A stretch of DNA of 37,435 nt from Georgenia thermotolerans (GTDB lineage: Bacteria; Actinomycetota; Actinomycetes; Actinomycetales; Actinomycetaceae): assembly GCF_009193185.1 (NCBI RefSeq), contig NZ_VUKF01000045.1, forward strand, positions 1-37,435, written 5' to 3'. Of this stretch, positions 1-9,246 are shown piece by piece; within the stretch, counting starts at the first letter, position 1; the number at the start of each line of letters is the position of its first letter. The notes beneath the pieces are model-generated. The model was not told where the DNA came from. It made no database searches and was given only the letters and a program-made list of their open reading frames with translations. The position numbers were made by a program, and so were the translations under genes.

Positions 1-141
1 CGGCGGCCGGGGGCGGCGGGCCGGCGGGGCGGCGTCGCCGGCGCGCTCGGCGAGCCGGCGGGCCGCCTCGGCGTTGGCGACGGCGCGCCGCTCGGTGTCG
101 GCGGAGAGGAACTCGTGGGTGAAGGCGTCGTAGAGGCTCAT
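1..141 (-). CDS. Unknown protein, N-terminal fragment (runs off the window)
   Basis: A leftward reading frame opens with ATG at 141 and stays open to the window edge (47 codons). It begins MSLYDAFTHEF and continues as an Ala/Arg/Glu-rich stretch that could be helical, turning Pro/Arg-rich at the edge. A GGAG lies too far upstream to be a convincing ribosome site. I do not recognise the family. The acidic-basic helical start resembles nothing specific, and in DNA this GC-rich open frames arise easily, so the call rests mainly on the plausible N-terminus. Confidence 0.4.
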   Translation of the reverse strand, partial: MSLYDAFTHEFLSADTERRAVANAEAARRLAERAGDAAPPARRPRPP

Positions 142-264
142 GGATCGAGAATCCGCCGATCCGCTCCGGCGGACATCGGGCGGGTGCCCAGTTCTGGGCC
201 GCTGATCGCCTACCTAAGGTGCCTCAGAAGAAGGCGCCGGGTGCCTCAGCCGGGCGTGGCAGCC

Positions 265-1041
265 TCAGGCCCTCGTGGTGCGCTCGAGGTACTCGCCCCA
301 GGTCACCGCGCCGCGCGGCACGGCGTCGGTAAGGAGGCTGTCCGCGCGGAAGGCCCGGCCCAGCGGGCCCGGCACCCGCACCCGGACCACCGGGCGGCGC
401 AGTCCCCGGGCGCGGAGCCACCGGCGGGCGGCCTCGCCCATGTCGAGCACCTCGGGGCCGCCCAGCTCGAGCACCCGCCCGGTGGGTCCGTCGTCGACGA
501 TCCCGGCCAGGCGGGCGGCGACGTCGCCGAGGTCGACGGTCTGCACGCGGATCCCGGGGTCGACGACGAGGACACCGAGCCGTGCCGCGGCGGTGAGGAT
601 CTGGTCCGGGAAGGTGTGGAACTGGGTGGCGCGCAGCACCGTCCAGCCCAGGTCGGCGGTGCGCACCGCCTCCTCGGCGGCGAGCTTGGTCCGGTAGTAC
701 CCCCAGGGCACGGCGTCGACGCCGACGATCGAGACGTACACCAGGTGCCCCACCCCGGCGGCCCGTGCGGCGGCCGCGAGCCGGTAGGTGCCCTCGACGT
801 CCACCTGGCGGGTGTAGCCGCGCCGGTAGGGCGCCGACGCGAGGTGGACGACGGCGTCGGTCCCGGCCACGGCGGCGGCGAGGCCCGCGCCGGTCGCCAG
901 GTCGCCGCGCACCCAGCGCACCGGGCCGTCCGCCCGCTCGCGGCGGCTGAGCGCCCGGACCCCGTGCCCGGCGGCGGCGAGCGCCGGGGCCACCTCGCGG
1001 CCGAGCTGTCCGCTGGCACCGGTCAGGAGGATCTCGCTCAC
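265..1041 (-). CDS. NAD(P)-binding SDR/NmrA-like oxidoreductase
   Basis: 258-residue Rossmann-fold protein. The dinucleotide-binding loop TGASGQLG sits at residues 7-14, right after the first beta strand, followed by the acidic and hydrophobic pattern of atypical (extended) SDR proteins, including a 'DAVVHLAS' strand and a YYRTKLAAEE segment where classical SDRs carry Tyr-x-x-x-Lys. Known relatives (NmrA-like, YbjT/QorB-like) bind NAD(P) and act as reductases or redox sensors; the substrate cannot be read from sequence. The GTG at 1041 was chosen because a purine-rich GGGGGGA lies just upstream and the Rossmann strand starts at once. A longer open frame extends further upstream but is a shadow of the ABC gene. 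It diverges from the ABC exporter pair. Confidence 0.9.
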   Translation of the reverse strand: MSEILLTGASGQLGREVAPALAAAGHGVRALSRRERADGPVRWVRGDLATGAGLAAAVAGTDAVVHLASAPYRRGYTRQVDVEGTYRLAAAARAAGVGHLVYVSIVGVDAVPWGYYRTKLAAEEAVRTADLGWTVLRATQFHTFPDQILTAAARLGVLVVDPGIRVQTVDLGDVAARLAGIVDDGPTGRVLELGGPEVLDMGEAARRWLRARGLRRPVVRVRVPGPLGRAFRADSLLTDAVPRGAVTWGEYLERTTRA

Positions 1042-1407
1042 GGTCGTCCCCCCGCCGCGGCGGCCGTCGCCACGGCGTCGTGCGTGCCGGCCGTCCGGCC
1101 CATGGCGACCTCCCAGGTCCGATTCGAACGCAGCATAGGCCGGTGCCCCGGCCTCGCACCCGGCATTTTCGACCGGCCGAAACACACGCCCGGCGCGCCT
1201 GAGCCGCTCCTGGACGGAGGCCCCCGGTGCCCGAGCCGCTCCTGCACGGAGTCGCCGCCGGCTGAGCCGCCGGCGGGGAGGACCGCCCCGTCCACCCGTG
1301 GTCGGACCCCCGGGCGGAGCGCCTCCTTCCCGGGTGCCGCCGCACGCCGGGCAGGATCGTCCAGGGCGACGATGACCGCGCGGCACCGCCGAAAATAGCG
1401 TCGGGGC
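1042..1407. other. Divergent intergenic region between the SDR gene and the ABC exporter
   Basis: About 366 bases with no convincing gene. Open frames crossing it are low-complexity shadows. It must hold the promoters for the leftward SDR gene and the rightward ABC pair, but I see no clear -35/-10 pair. It contains one imperfect direct repeat (listed separately) and an A-rich patch (gaaaatag) about 12 bases before the ABC start. Confidence 0.5.
1201..1251. repeat. Imperfect 19-bp direct repeat, 32-bp period
   Basis: GAGCCGCTCCTGGACGGAG at 1201-1219 recurs at 1233-1251 with one change (GGACGG to GCACGG). It lies midway in the divergent SDR/ABC intergenic region. The period is three helical turns, so two regulator sites on one DNA face are possible, but a local duplication is equally likely. 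Confidence 0.5.
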
Positions 1408-2237
<830 letters not shown>

Positions 2238-2241
<4 letters not shown>

Positions 2242-3665
2242 GGAACGCCCTGCGCGAGCTGCGCGCCGACCCGCGCCAGCACCTGCCCAGCGCCCTCGTG
2301 GTGACGATCGCGTCGCTTTTCGGCGTCGCGATCATCGACGGCATCGCGATCCTCTCGGCCTGGCTGCGCCAGGCCGAGGCGGTGCAGGAGTCCGGCACCG
2401 CCCTGGTGATGATCTGGATCGTCGGCGTCGTCTTCTTCGGCATCGCCCTGTTCGTCTCGGCGCTGGTCATCGCCAACACCTTCGGCATCATCGTCGTCGG
2501 GCGGGCCGAGCGGCTGGCGCTGCTGCGGCTCATCGGCGCCTCGGCCCGCCGGCTGCGCCGGTCGGTGGGTGCGGAGGGCCTGGTCGTGGGCGGGGCCGGC
2601 GCGCTCGCGGGCGCCGTCGTCGGCACCGGGCTCGCGGCCGCCGGGATCTGGCTCATGGGCCGCCTCGACCTCGCCCATGACCTGCAGGTGAACCTGCTCG
2701 GCCCGGGCCTGGCCGCGCCCGTGGTCACCACGGTCCTCATCACCTGGGCCGCCGCCCACGCCGGTTCGCGGCGCATCCTCACCGTCTCGCCCATGCAGGC
2801 CACCGGGCAGGCCCGCGAGCCGAGCCTCGACGAGGCCCGCAGCGGCCGGGGGCGGCACGTTTTGTCGGTGCTCGCCGCCTCCGGCGGCAGCCTGCTGCTG
2901 GTCGCCGGGGTGTGGCTCGGGCAGGTCAGCCCGATCGGCATCCTCGTGGCCCTGCCCGGCGGGATGCTGTCCTTCACCGGGCTGGTGCTCGGCGCCGCCT
3001 GGGTCATGCCGCCGGTGCAGCGCCTCGTCGGCGCCCTCCTCGGGCGCGGCCCGGCCGGCCGGCTCGCCGCCCGCAACGCCGCGCGCTATCCCGTGCGCAC
3101 GGCGCGCACCACGATGGGCCTGGTCATCGGGGTCACCCTCATCGTCATGTTCGCCACCGCCGCGGCCAACCTCAACAAGGCCATGGCGCTGTCCAACGAG
3201 GCCCAGACCGAGATGAGCGCCGCCGAGCTCGCCGAGGTCGAGCGCCTCGTGGCCGACGCGCTGGCGTTCTTCGCGGTGCTGCTCGCCTTCGCGGTGGTCA
3301 TCGCCGTGATCGGCGTGGTCAACAACATGTCCCTCTCGGTGCTCCAGCGCGCCCGCGAGATCGGCCTGCTGCGGGCGGTGGGGCTCTCCCGCCGCCGGGT
3401 GCGCGGAATGATCCTCGCCGAGGCGGCGCAGCTGACGGTGGCGGCGACGCTGCTCGGCGTCGTGCTGGGCGTGCTCTACGGCTGGGCCGGGGCGCTGAGC
3501 CTGCTCTCCGCGCTCGACGGCGTGGGCCTGATGGCCCCGGCCCTGCCCTGGGGCGTGCTCGCCGGGGCGGTGGTCGCGGCCGGGCTGGTCGTGGCGGCGG
3601 CCTCGCTCGCCCCCGCCCGGCGCGCCGCACGCGTCTCGCCGACGGCGGCGCTGCAGGCGGTGTGA
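2238..3665 (+). CDS. ABC transporter permease, FtsX-like, two repeats
   Basis: 475-residue integral membrane protein. The ATG at 2238 overlaps the TGA of the ATPase gene (ATGA), which fixes the start. It has two similar halves: each has a FtsX-type core with the pattern 'RAERLALLRLIGAS' (about residues 93-106) and 'RAREIGLLRAVGLSRRR' (near 372), the coupling-helix motif that docks on the ATPase. About eight hydrophobic segments are visible. The large periplasmic domain of MacB is missing and only a short charged loop (NLNKAMALSNEAQTEM region) faces outside, as in many actinobacterial exporters of lipids or peptides. The substrate is unknown. Confidence 0.93.
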
Positions 3666-3714
3666 CGGCCGAGGTCCTACCGGTCGGCGTGCGGAGCCCG
3701 GCCGGGGTCCGCGG

Positions 3715-4647
3715 TCACCGCTCGATGCGCGTCACCCAGTACTCCACCGTCGGCCCTGGCGGGGTGCTGAACCGGGCGCTCGGCAGGTAGAGGCCGTCAC
3801 CGAACCGGGCGATGGTCGACGGCGTGTCGAAGCCCGGGTCGGTGATGCGCCGCACCAGCTCCCCGCGGGTGCCGGACCGGTTGAGGCGGAACTCCTCGAC
3901 CATGTTGCCCGGCAGGCTGCGCGAGATGTACAGGGTGCGCCCGAGCAGGAGCATCCCGTCGCCGCCCGGGAACTTCTCCCCGCCCAGGTCGACCTTGGTG
4001 GCCCGGCCGGTGTCGGGATCGACCCGGAAGAGCGCACCGGCGTAGGTGTTGACGACGAGGAGAGCGTCGCCGTCGGGGGTCTCGGTGATCCCGTTGGCGT
4101 TGAACTGCTTGGGTGTCTGCGTCCATTCGCCGGTGAGCGGCACGGCCTTGGCGTCGCCGAAGCCGTGGCTCCCCAGGGGCACCCGGTACAACGTGGGGTG
4201 GTTGGAGTCGGTGAACCAGGCGGCGTGATCGGTCAGCACGACGTCGTTGATGAACGGCCCGGCGGTGGTCAGGACCCGGGAGTCGACCTGTTTGCCCGCC
4301 CGGGGGTCCACCAGGCGGGCGTCGCCGGCGGTGCCGCCGGCGACGACGAGCAGACCGTTCCGGGCGACCTTCATACCGACCGCGGGCTTGCCGGGGCCCT
4401 GGACGACGACCTTGCCGGCGCCCGTCCTGAGGTCCAGGCGGTAGATGTCCCCGTCGGCGAGCGACCCGACCCACGCCGTCGGGCCGCGGCCGATCGCAAT
4501 GCCCTCCGGCTGGAAGCCGCGGGGCAGCTGGAGCCGGGCGGGGAACCGGTCGGAGGACTCGACATGATGGTCCGCCGAGGCCGGGGCACCGGCGCCGAAG
4601 GTCAGCGCGAGCGCGAGCGCGGCGAGGGCGGAGAGGCGACGCAGCAT
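3715..4647 (-). CDS. Secreted SMP-30/NHL-like beta-propeller protein
   Basis: 310 residues with a clear Sec signal peptide: MLRRLSALAALALALTFGAG, then a cleavable APASA before DHHVES. The mature part is a run of short beta-rich repeats (GIAIGRGPTAWVGSLADGD, GMKVARNGLLVVAGG, DVVLTDHAAWFTDS, GITETPDGDALLVV, MLLLGRTLYISR), the pattern of six-bladed propellers of the SMP-30/gluconolactonase type. Streptomyces relatives are often annotated, doubtfully, as superoxide dismutase; nothing here supports that. It likely acts outside the membrane; ligand or reaction is unknown. It converges on the ABC permease gene with a 49-base gap. Confidence 0.85.
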   Translation of the reverse strand: MLRRLSALAALALALTFGAGAPASADHHVESSDRFPARLQLPRGFQPEGIAIGRGPTAWVGSLADGDIYRLDLRTGAGKVVVQGPGKPAVGMKVARNGLLVVAGGTAGDARLVDPRAGKQVDSRVLTTAGPFINDVVLTDHAAWFTDSNHPTLYRVPLGSHGFGDAKAVPLTGEWTQTPKQFNANGITETPDGDALLVVNTYAGALFRVDPDTGRATKVDLGGEKFPGGDGMLLLGRTLYISRSLPGNMVEEFRLNRSGTRGELVRRITDPGFDTPSTIARFGDGLYLPSARFSTPPGPTVEYWVTRIER

Positions 4648-4767
4648 CGCGAGCTCCTGCCTGGGGGGCCGGCGCGGCCCGCCGGCGAGGCCGACTGACC
4701 GATCCAGCGTAGTGCCCTGACCGTCGTCTTGGTGCCCCCTGAAGAGGGGCCGGGCAGATCCGAGGAC

Positions 4768-5982
4768 CTACCGCCGCTCCCCCGCCGGCCACATCGTCTC
4801 GGACGCCGCGTCGTCGGCGTCGCGCAGCACGCGCAGCACGTTGCCGCCCGCGAGCGCCTCGAGCTCCCGGCGCGACCAGCCCCGCTCGGCCAGCGCGGCC
4901 AGCAGGCGCGGGTAGCCGGAGACGTCCTCCAGCCCCGTGGGCAGCCGGTCCACGCCGTCGTAGTCCCCGCCCAGGCCGATGTGGTCCACCCCGGCCACCT
5001 CGCGGGCGTGCTCGACGTGCGCGACGACGTCGTCGATGCCCACCCGCGGCCGCGGGTGCTCGGCCTCCCACACCGCCAGGCGCCGCTCCCACGCCGCCTC
5101 CGGGTCGCCGGCGGCGTTCTCGGCGGCGACGGCGGCCGGGTCCTCCCCCGCCCGCGGCGCGCGGGGCCAGTGCCAGTCCCCGCCGTCCAGCGCGGCGTGC
5201 GCCGCCTCGGTCCACCGGGCCGCGGCGGGCGAGACGAACTTGGGCACGAACGTCACCTGCAGCACCCCGCCGTTGGTGGCGAGGCGCTCGAGGACGGCGT
5301 CGGAGGCGTTGCGCGGGTGGTCGCACACCGCCCGGCAGGAGGAGTGGGAGAAGATCACCGGCGCGCGCGTGACCTCCAGCGTCGCCAGCTGGGTGGTCTC
5401 GGCGGTGTGGGACAGGTCGACGAGCATGCCGATGCGGTTCATCTCGGCGACGACGGCCCGGCCCTCGTCGGTCAGCCCGCCGACGGCCGGGGTGTCCGTC
5501 GCGGAGTCGGCCCAGGCGACGTTGTCGTTGTGGGTCAGGGTCATGTACCGCACCCCCAGCCGCGCCAGCGCCCGCAGGGCCCCCAGCGACCGGCCGATCG
5601 AGTGCCCGCCCTCGGCGCCGAGGAGGGAGGCGATCCGGCCGGCGCGGAACGCGGCGAGCACCTCGTCCGCCGTGCAGGCCAGGGCGAAGGTGTCCGGGTA
5701 GCGGGCGATGAGCCGGTGCACCGCGTCGACCTGCTCGATGGTGCCGAGCACCGCCTCGGCGCCGGTCAGCGTGGAGGGCACGAACACCGACCAGAACTGG
5801 GCGCCCACCCGGCCCGCGCGCAGCCGCGGGATGTCGGTGTGCAGCCCGGCGCGCGGGGCGTCGAGCCCGTCGACGGCGTAGCCGGCCCGGCTGCGCAGGG
5901 CGTAGGCGAGGTCGTTGTGGCCGTCGATCAGCGGGGTGGCGCCCAGGACCTCGTCGACGAGGGCGGCGGTGGTGGTGGTCAT
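4768..5982 (-). CDS. Membrane dipeptidase family (peptidase M19)
   Basis: 404-residue zinc dipeptidase of the renal-dipeptidase family, which hydrolyses dipeptides, often with a D-residue. Metal-binding features are present in order: DGHNDLA near the N-terminus (His-x-Asp), a Glu in LLGAEGGHSIGRS, and the His pair in VDLSHT and IFSHSSCRAVCDHPRN. GLGGDYDGV and the helical C-terminus complete the TIM-barrel. The ATG at 5982 was chosen because GGAGG lies 9 bases upstream; an ATG three codons earlier overlaps that ribosome site. No signal peptide is visible, so it is probably cytoplasmic. It stands alone between leftward genes. Confidence 0.93.
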   Translation of the reverse strand: MTTTTAALVDEVLGATPLIDGHNDLAYALRSRAGYAVDGLDAPRAGLHTDIPRLRAGRVGAQFWSVFVPSTLTGAEAVLGTIEQVDAVHRLIARYPDTFALACTADEVLAAFRAGRIASLLGAEGGHSIGRSLGALRALARLGVRYMTLTHNDNVAWADSATDTPAVGGLTDEGRAVVAEMNRIGMLVDLSHTAETTQLATLEVTRAPVIFSHSSCRAVCDHPRNASDAVLERLATNGGVLQVTFVPKFVSPAAARWTEAAHAALDGGDWHWPRAPRAGEDPAAVAAENAAGDPEAAWERRLAVWEAEHPRPRVGIDDVVAHVEHAREVAGVDHIGLGGDYDGVDRLPTGLEDVSGYPRLLAALAERGWSRRELEALAGGNVLRVLRDADDAASETMWPAGERR

Positions 5983-6078
5983 GGCGCTCATCCTCCCGCG
6001 GCTCCCGGCGGTGCGCCGGGCAGCCACCCCGGCCACCCGGGCGACCGCGCAGGCCGCCGGGCACGGCCCGCTCTCGCC

Positions 6079-7002
6079 CTACACCGGCAGGTGTGTGCGC
6101 GGCGCCATGCGCGGGCCGCGCCGTGGGTGGTGCAGCCCCGCGAGCTCGACGAGGCGCTGCACCCGGTAGCGGTGCGGGCGGAACGGCTCGAGCAGCTCGG
6201 CCAGGGCGGCGTCGTCGAGCTCCTCACCGGTGAGGGCGTAGGTGATGTCCCGGGCGACGTGGTAGTCCCCGAAGCTGACCGCGTCGGCGTCGCCGTGGGC
6301 CCGGAAGCGCACCTCGGCGCTGGTCCACACCCCGATGCCGGGCAGGGAGCGCAGCCCGCGGTCGGCGTCGGCCGGTGTCATGGCGAGGGTGCGCTCCAGG
6401 GAGGGGGCCAGGCGCGCGGCCCGCACGACCGTGTGGGAGCGGGCGGGGTCGACCGGCAGGCGCAGCCACTCCCAGGACGGGATCCGGGCCAGGGTGTCCG
6501 GGTCGGGCTGGACCCACAGCCGGCGCGCGGCGCCCGGTCCCGGGGCGCGCTCGCCGAAGCGGTGGACGAGGTTGCGGAAGCCGGCGAACGCCTCGCGCCC
6601 GGTGACCTTTTGTTCGATCACCGCCGGGACGAGGGACTCCATCACCAGCCCGGTGCGGGGCATGCGCCAGTGCGGATGCCGGCGTGCGAGCTCGGCGACG
6701 ACGGGGTGGCGGTGGGCGGGGAAGCCGGCGGCGGCGTCGTCCTCCCCGCCGAGCATCGCCGGGACGGCGGCCAGGGCCCACTCCGCGCCCTCGCCCCAGG
6801 CGGCCGCGTGCACCGCGCCGTCCGCCGGGCGGGGTTCGAGCCGTAGCGTGGCGGTGCCCGCGGGGGTGCGCAGGCCGCGCCAGAGGGTGCCGTCGTCGTC
6901 GCGGTGAAAGGTCGGGTCCCCGCCGCCGTGGCGCAGGACGCCGATCACCTGGCCGAGCGGGCAGGGCCACGGGGGTCTCCACGTCCGCTCGGCTGCCCGC
7001 AC
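6079..7002 (-). CDS. DNA-3-methyladenine glycosylase 2 family (AlkA-like, HhH-GPD)
   Basis: 307-residue base-excision enzyme that removes alkylated purines from DNA. The helix-hairpin-helix SLPGIGVWTSAE spans about residues 219-230, and the conserved catalytic aspartate is Asp246 in SFGDYHVARD, at the expected distance. The N-terminal block WRPPWPCPLGQ...GDPTF matches the actinobacterial long form, so I start at GTG 7002, just before it; the open frame runs much further upstream but only through low-complexity shadow sequence. The ribosome site before this GTG is weak. It diverges from the PPOX gene across 111 bases. Confidence 0.88.
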   Translation of the reverse strand: MRAAERTWRPPWPCPLGQVIGVLRHGGGDPTFHRDDDGTLWRGLRTPAGTATLRLEPRPADGAVHAAAWGEGAEWALAAVPAMLGGEDDAAAGFPAHRHPVVAELARRHPHWRMPRTGLVMESLVPAVIEQKVTGREAFAGFRNLVHRFGERAPGPGAARRLWVQPDPDTLARIPSWEWLRLPVDPARSHTVVRAARLAPSLERTLAMTPADADRGLRSLPGIGVWTSAEVRFRAHGDADAVSFGDYHVARDITYALTGEELDDAALAELLEPFRPHRYRVQRLVELAGLHHPRRGPRMAPRTHLPV

Positions 7003-7113
7003 CGTTCCAGGGTACGAGCCTTCGGCCGGGCCCCGGACCTGCGGGCCGGCGCCCGGACGGGACCACGGACCTTGGTCGCGTGCCGCCGGGCGCGGATCGG
7101 GGCACGATGAGGC

Positions 7114-7536
7114 ATGGGCTTCGACGACGAGCACCGCATCACTCCCCTCAGCGACGACGCGTGCTGGGAGCTGCTCGAGGCGAACGACCTCGCGCGGCTG
7201 GCCGTCAGCGTCGCGAACCGGCCGGATATCTACCCCATCTCCTACCTCAGTCGTGACCGGAAGCTGTACCTGCGCACCTCCGAGGGCAGCAAGCTGCTGG
7301 AGCTGGCCATCAACAGCCAGGTCGCGCTCGAGGTGGACCGGCTCGACGACGACCACGCGATGAGCGTCGTCGTGCACGGGCGGGCGCGGCGCCTGGAGAC
7401 CGAGGCCGAGATCGAGGCCGTCGAGCAGCTGCCGCTGCATGTCCGGTTGCCGGTCGCCTCACCGGTCTATGTGGAGATCACGCCGGACCTGGTGGAGGGG
7501 CGTGCCTTCGACTTCACCCCGGAGAGCGAGCGCTGA
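7114..7536 (+). CDS. Pyridoxamine 5'-phosphate oxidase-fold (PPOX) flavoprotein
   Basis: 140-residue split-barrel protein. The opening block (ELLEANDLARLAVSVANRPDIYPISYL) and the strand KLYLRTSEGSKLLEL are characteristic of the actinobacterial 'PPOX class' proteins, which bind FMN or F420 and reduce assorted small molecules. The segment SVVVHGRARRLE is the next conserved strand. The individual substrate cannot be told from sequence. ATG 7114 has GAGG a few bases upstream. The gene converges on a leftward membrane-anchored protein with only 9 bases between stops. Confidence 0.88.
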   Translation: MGFDDEHRITPLSDDACWELLEANDLARLAVSVANRPDIYPISYLSRDRKLYLRTSEGSKLLELAINSQVALEVDRLDDDHAMSVVVHGRARRLETEAEIEAVEQLPLHVRLPVASPVYVEITPDLVEGRAFDFTPESER

Positions 7537-7545
7537 CCTCGTCGG

Positions 7546-7992
7546 TCACCGCACCGCCGTCAGCAGATCCTTGAGGTCGGTCACCGGGACCTCGGCGCCT
7601 CCCCGGGTGCGGTCGCGCACCTCGCGTGCGCCCAGCGGCTCGGCGAGGCGCACGGTCTGCAGCAGCGGCACCGCCCGGGAGGGGCAGGCGAAGCCGAGCC
7701 GGGTGGCCCGCCGCGCGACCGTGACGGCCCGGACCTCCACCGCCGTGTCGCTCTCGCGCACGGTGACGTCATGTGGGTCCCCGCAGCCCGGGGCGCCGCC
7801 GGTGTACTCCACCACCAGGTCCCGGCCGTCAGCCGTGACGGCGACGGCGGTCACCGGGGCCGCGTGCAGGCGGTCGAAGCCGACGAAGACGGCGTAGAGC
7901 GCGAGGAGCAGCCCGAGGAGCACGACCGCACAGACGAGGTACAGGCTCATCGCCCGCACTCGGTCCCGCGCCGGACGCGGCAGGTCGGCCAT
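7546..7992 (-). CDS. Membrane-anchored small protein of unknown function
   Basis: 148 residues. A basic N-terminus (MADLPRPARDRVRAM) precedes one strong transmembrane helix (about 15-38, SLYLVCAVVLLGLLLALYAV), then a beta-rich extracellular domain of about 105 residues with two cysteines (GAPGCGDPHDV and GFACPSR) placed to form a disulfide. It therefore looks like a type II anchored exterior protein. I do not recognise a named family. It might be regulated separately; no partner gene is adjacent. Confidence 0.75.
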   Translation of the reverse strand: MADLPRPARDRVRAMSLYLVCAVVLLGLLLALYAVFVGFDRLHAAPVTAVAVTADGRDLVVEYTGGAPGCGDPHDVTVRESDTAVEVRAVTVARRATRLGFACPSRAVPLLQTVRLAEPLGAREVRDRTRGGAEVPVTDLKDLLTAVR

Positions 7993-8045
7993 GAAGGCAT
8001 GGTGCCCACGCTTAGGGGCCGCGTGCCATCCCCAGCATGACCGCT

Positions 8046-8140
8046 ACGTCAGCCGCCGGCCCGGCCGACCACGTCAGCCGCCGGCCCGGCCGACCGCGTC
8101 AGCCACCGGCCCGGCCGATCACGTCAGCCGCGCCCGCCGG
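8046..8140. repeat. 25-bp tandem repeat, three full copies plus a partial, covering a stop codon
   Basis: Unit 1 (8046-8070) and unit 2 (8071-8095) are identical; unit 3 (8096-8120) has three changes; a partial fourth (from 8121) merges into the coding end of the metalloprotease gene. Read on the minus strand each unit carries CGGCTGACG, and the TGA in the last one is the true stop of the metalloprotease. Each unit also contains GCCGGCCCGGC, a small palindrome. It looks like slippage or duplication of the gene's 3' end. Confidence 0.85.
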
Positions 8141-9110
8141 CACGGAAGGCGAGCCAGCCGTCGCTCATCCGGTCCGCCTGGCCCTGGGTGAACATGTTCA
8201 TGCAGGAGTCCTGGGAGTAGTCCATGAAGTTGTGGATGGGGTCCATCCCCGGTGCCGCGCAACTGTCGGCGCCGACGGGGCAGTTGAACTGCGGGTAGGC
8301 CTCCTTGGCGGTGTCCGCCACGAAGTCCCCGGAGGCCGAGCAGCCGGCGTTGAAGGTGTGGTGGAGCATGAGCCAGTGCCCCACCTCGTGCGTGAGGGTG
8401 TCGCCCTCGGCGTACTTGCCGGCGGTGCCGCCGGGCATCGACTCGTCGAGCATCACGACCCCGTCGATGTAGTCACGCCCGGGGTTGTAGTCCTTCGGGA
8501 AGTAGGCCCAGCCCAGCAGGCCCCCGCCGATGTCGGCCGCATAGACGTTCAGCGTCTCCGAGTCGCCCACGTGCAGCGCCCGCTTCATGTCGCGCTCGGC
8601 CTTGCCGGGCGTGACCCGGTACCAGTCGGCGTTGACCACCCAGTTGACGTCCGCCAGCTCGAAGCGGAACGGCGTGTCGGCCGCGCCGGGCGCCGTCCTG
8701 CCGGCGAAGGAGGCGTTGAGGACCTCCATCTGCGCCGCGATCATCGCCTCCTTGCGGGCCTTCTCCGCGGCCGTGAGCTCGTGGTCGGAGATCGAGTGGA
8801 CGACGGTCTCGACGGTGACGCTGCCCGCGGGCATCGTCGGCTTGTCGGGGAGGGCGCCGTAGGCCTTCGCCTCGTTGTCCGGGAAGAGCTTGGGCTCGCC
8901 GACCGCGGCGCCGTCCTTGACGCGGGCCGTGGCGAGGCCGGGCTCGCATGCGGCGACGGCGGACGTGGCGCCGGCCGCGCCGGACGTGCCCTCGACGGTG
9001 GCTCCTGCGGCGGGTCCCGTGGTGCCGCCGGCGAGTACCGCGGCGAGGACGGCGCCTCCGAGCAGAGCTCGACGGCGTGCGCTGGTTCTGGCCATGGACG
9101 TCCCTTTCAT
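8124..9110 (-). CDS. Secreted zinc metalloprotease, M43 (pappalysin-like)
   Basis: 328-residue exported protease. A signal peptide (ARTSARRRALLGGAVLAAVLA) ends near a GA-rich cleavage region. The zinc site is HEVGHWLMLHH at residues 241-251 (His241, Glu242, His245, His251), with the Met-turn in HNFMDYSQDSC and several cysteines, as in the extracellular metalloproteases of fungi and actinobacteria. The usual glycine of HEXXHXXGXXH is a methionine here (Met248). Two starts are possible: ATG 9110 (AAGGGA about 7 bases upstream) and ATG 9095 (AAAGGGA about 5 bases upstream); both are compatible with export. Likely acts outside the cell on proteins. Confidence 0.92.
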   Translation of the reverse strand: MKGTSMARTSARRRALLGGAVLAAVLAGGTTGPAAGATVEGTSGAAGATSAVAACEPGLATARVKDGAAVGEPKLFPDNEAKAYGALPDKPTMPAGSVTVETVVHSISDHELTAAEKARKEAMIAAQMEVLNASFAGRTAPGAADTPFRFELADVNWVVNADWYRVTPGKAERDMKRALHVGDSETLNVYAADIGGGLLGWAYFPKDYNPGRDYIDGVVMLDESMPGGTAGKYAEGDTLTHEVGHWLMLHHTFNAGCSASGDFVADTAKEAYPQFNCPVGADSCAAPGMDPIHNFMDYSQDSCMNMFTQGQADRMSDGWLAFRAGGRG

Positions 9111-9246
9111 GCGTGTGTCCCTTCCGGTCGTGTGCGGAACCTATCGCCGGGGTGTGACACGGACCACGTTTCAGAACGGCAATGCGTGTGAAGCCCGGCC
9201 GAGTTCCCCTGCGCGCGTCGGCGCCGGTCGCTGCCAGAATCGGAAG

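Noticed and set aside
115-1398. Long open frames of several hundred codons on the strand opposite real genes (for example 427 codons here)
   Set aside because: Low-complexity Arg/Gly/Pro/Ala translations, a consequence of high GC; the opposite strand codes a clear Rossmann protein.
4734-4750. Hairpin GCCCC/GGGGC just after the dipeptidase gene
   Set aside because: Only a 5-bp stem with a 7-base loop and no U-tract; too weak to call a terminator.
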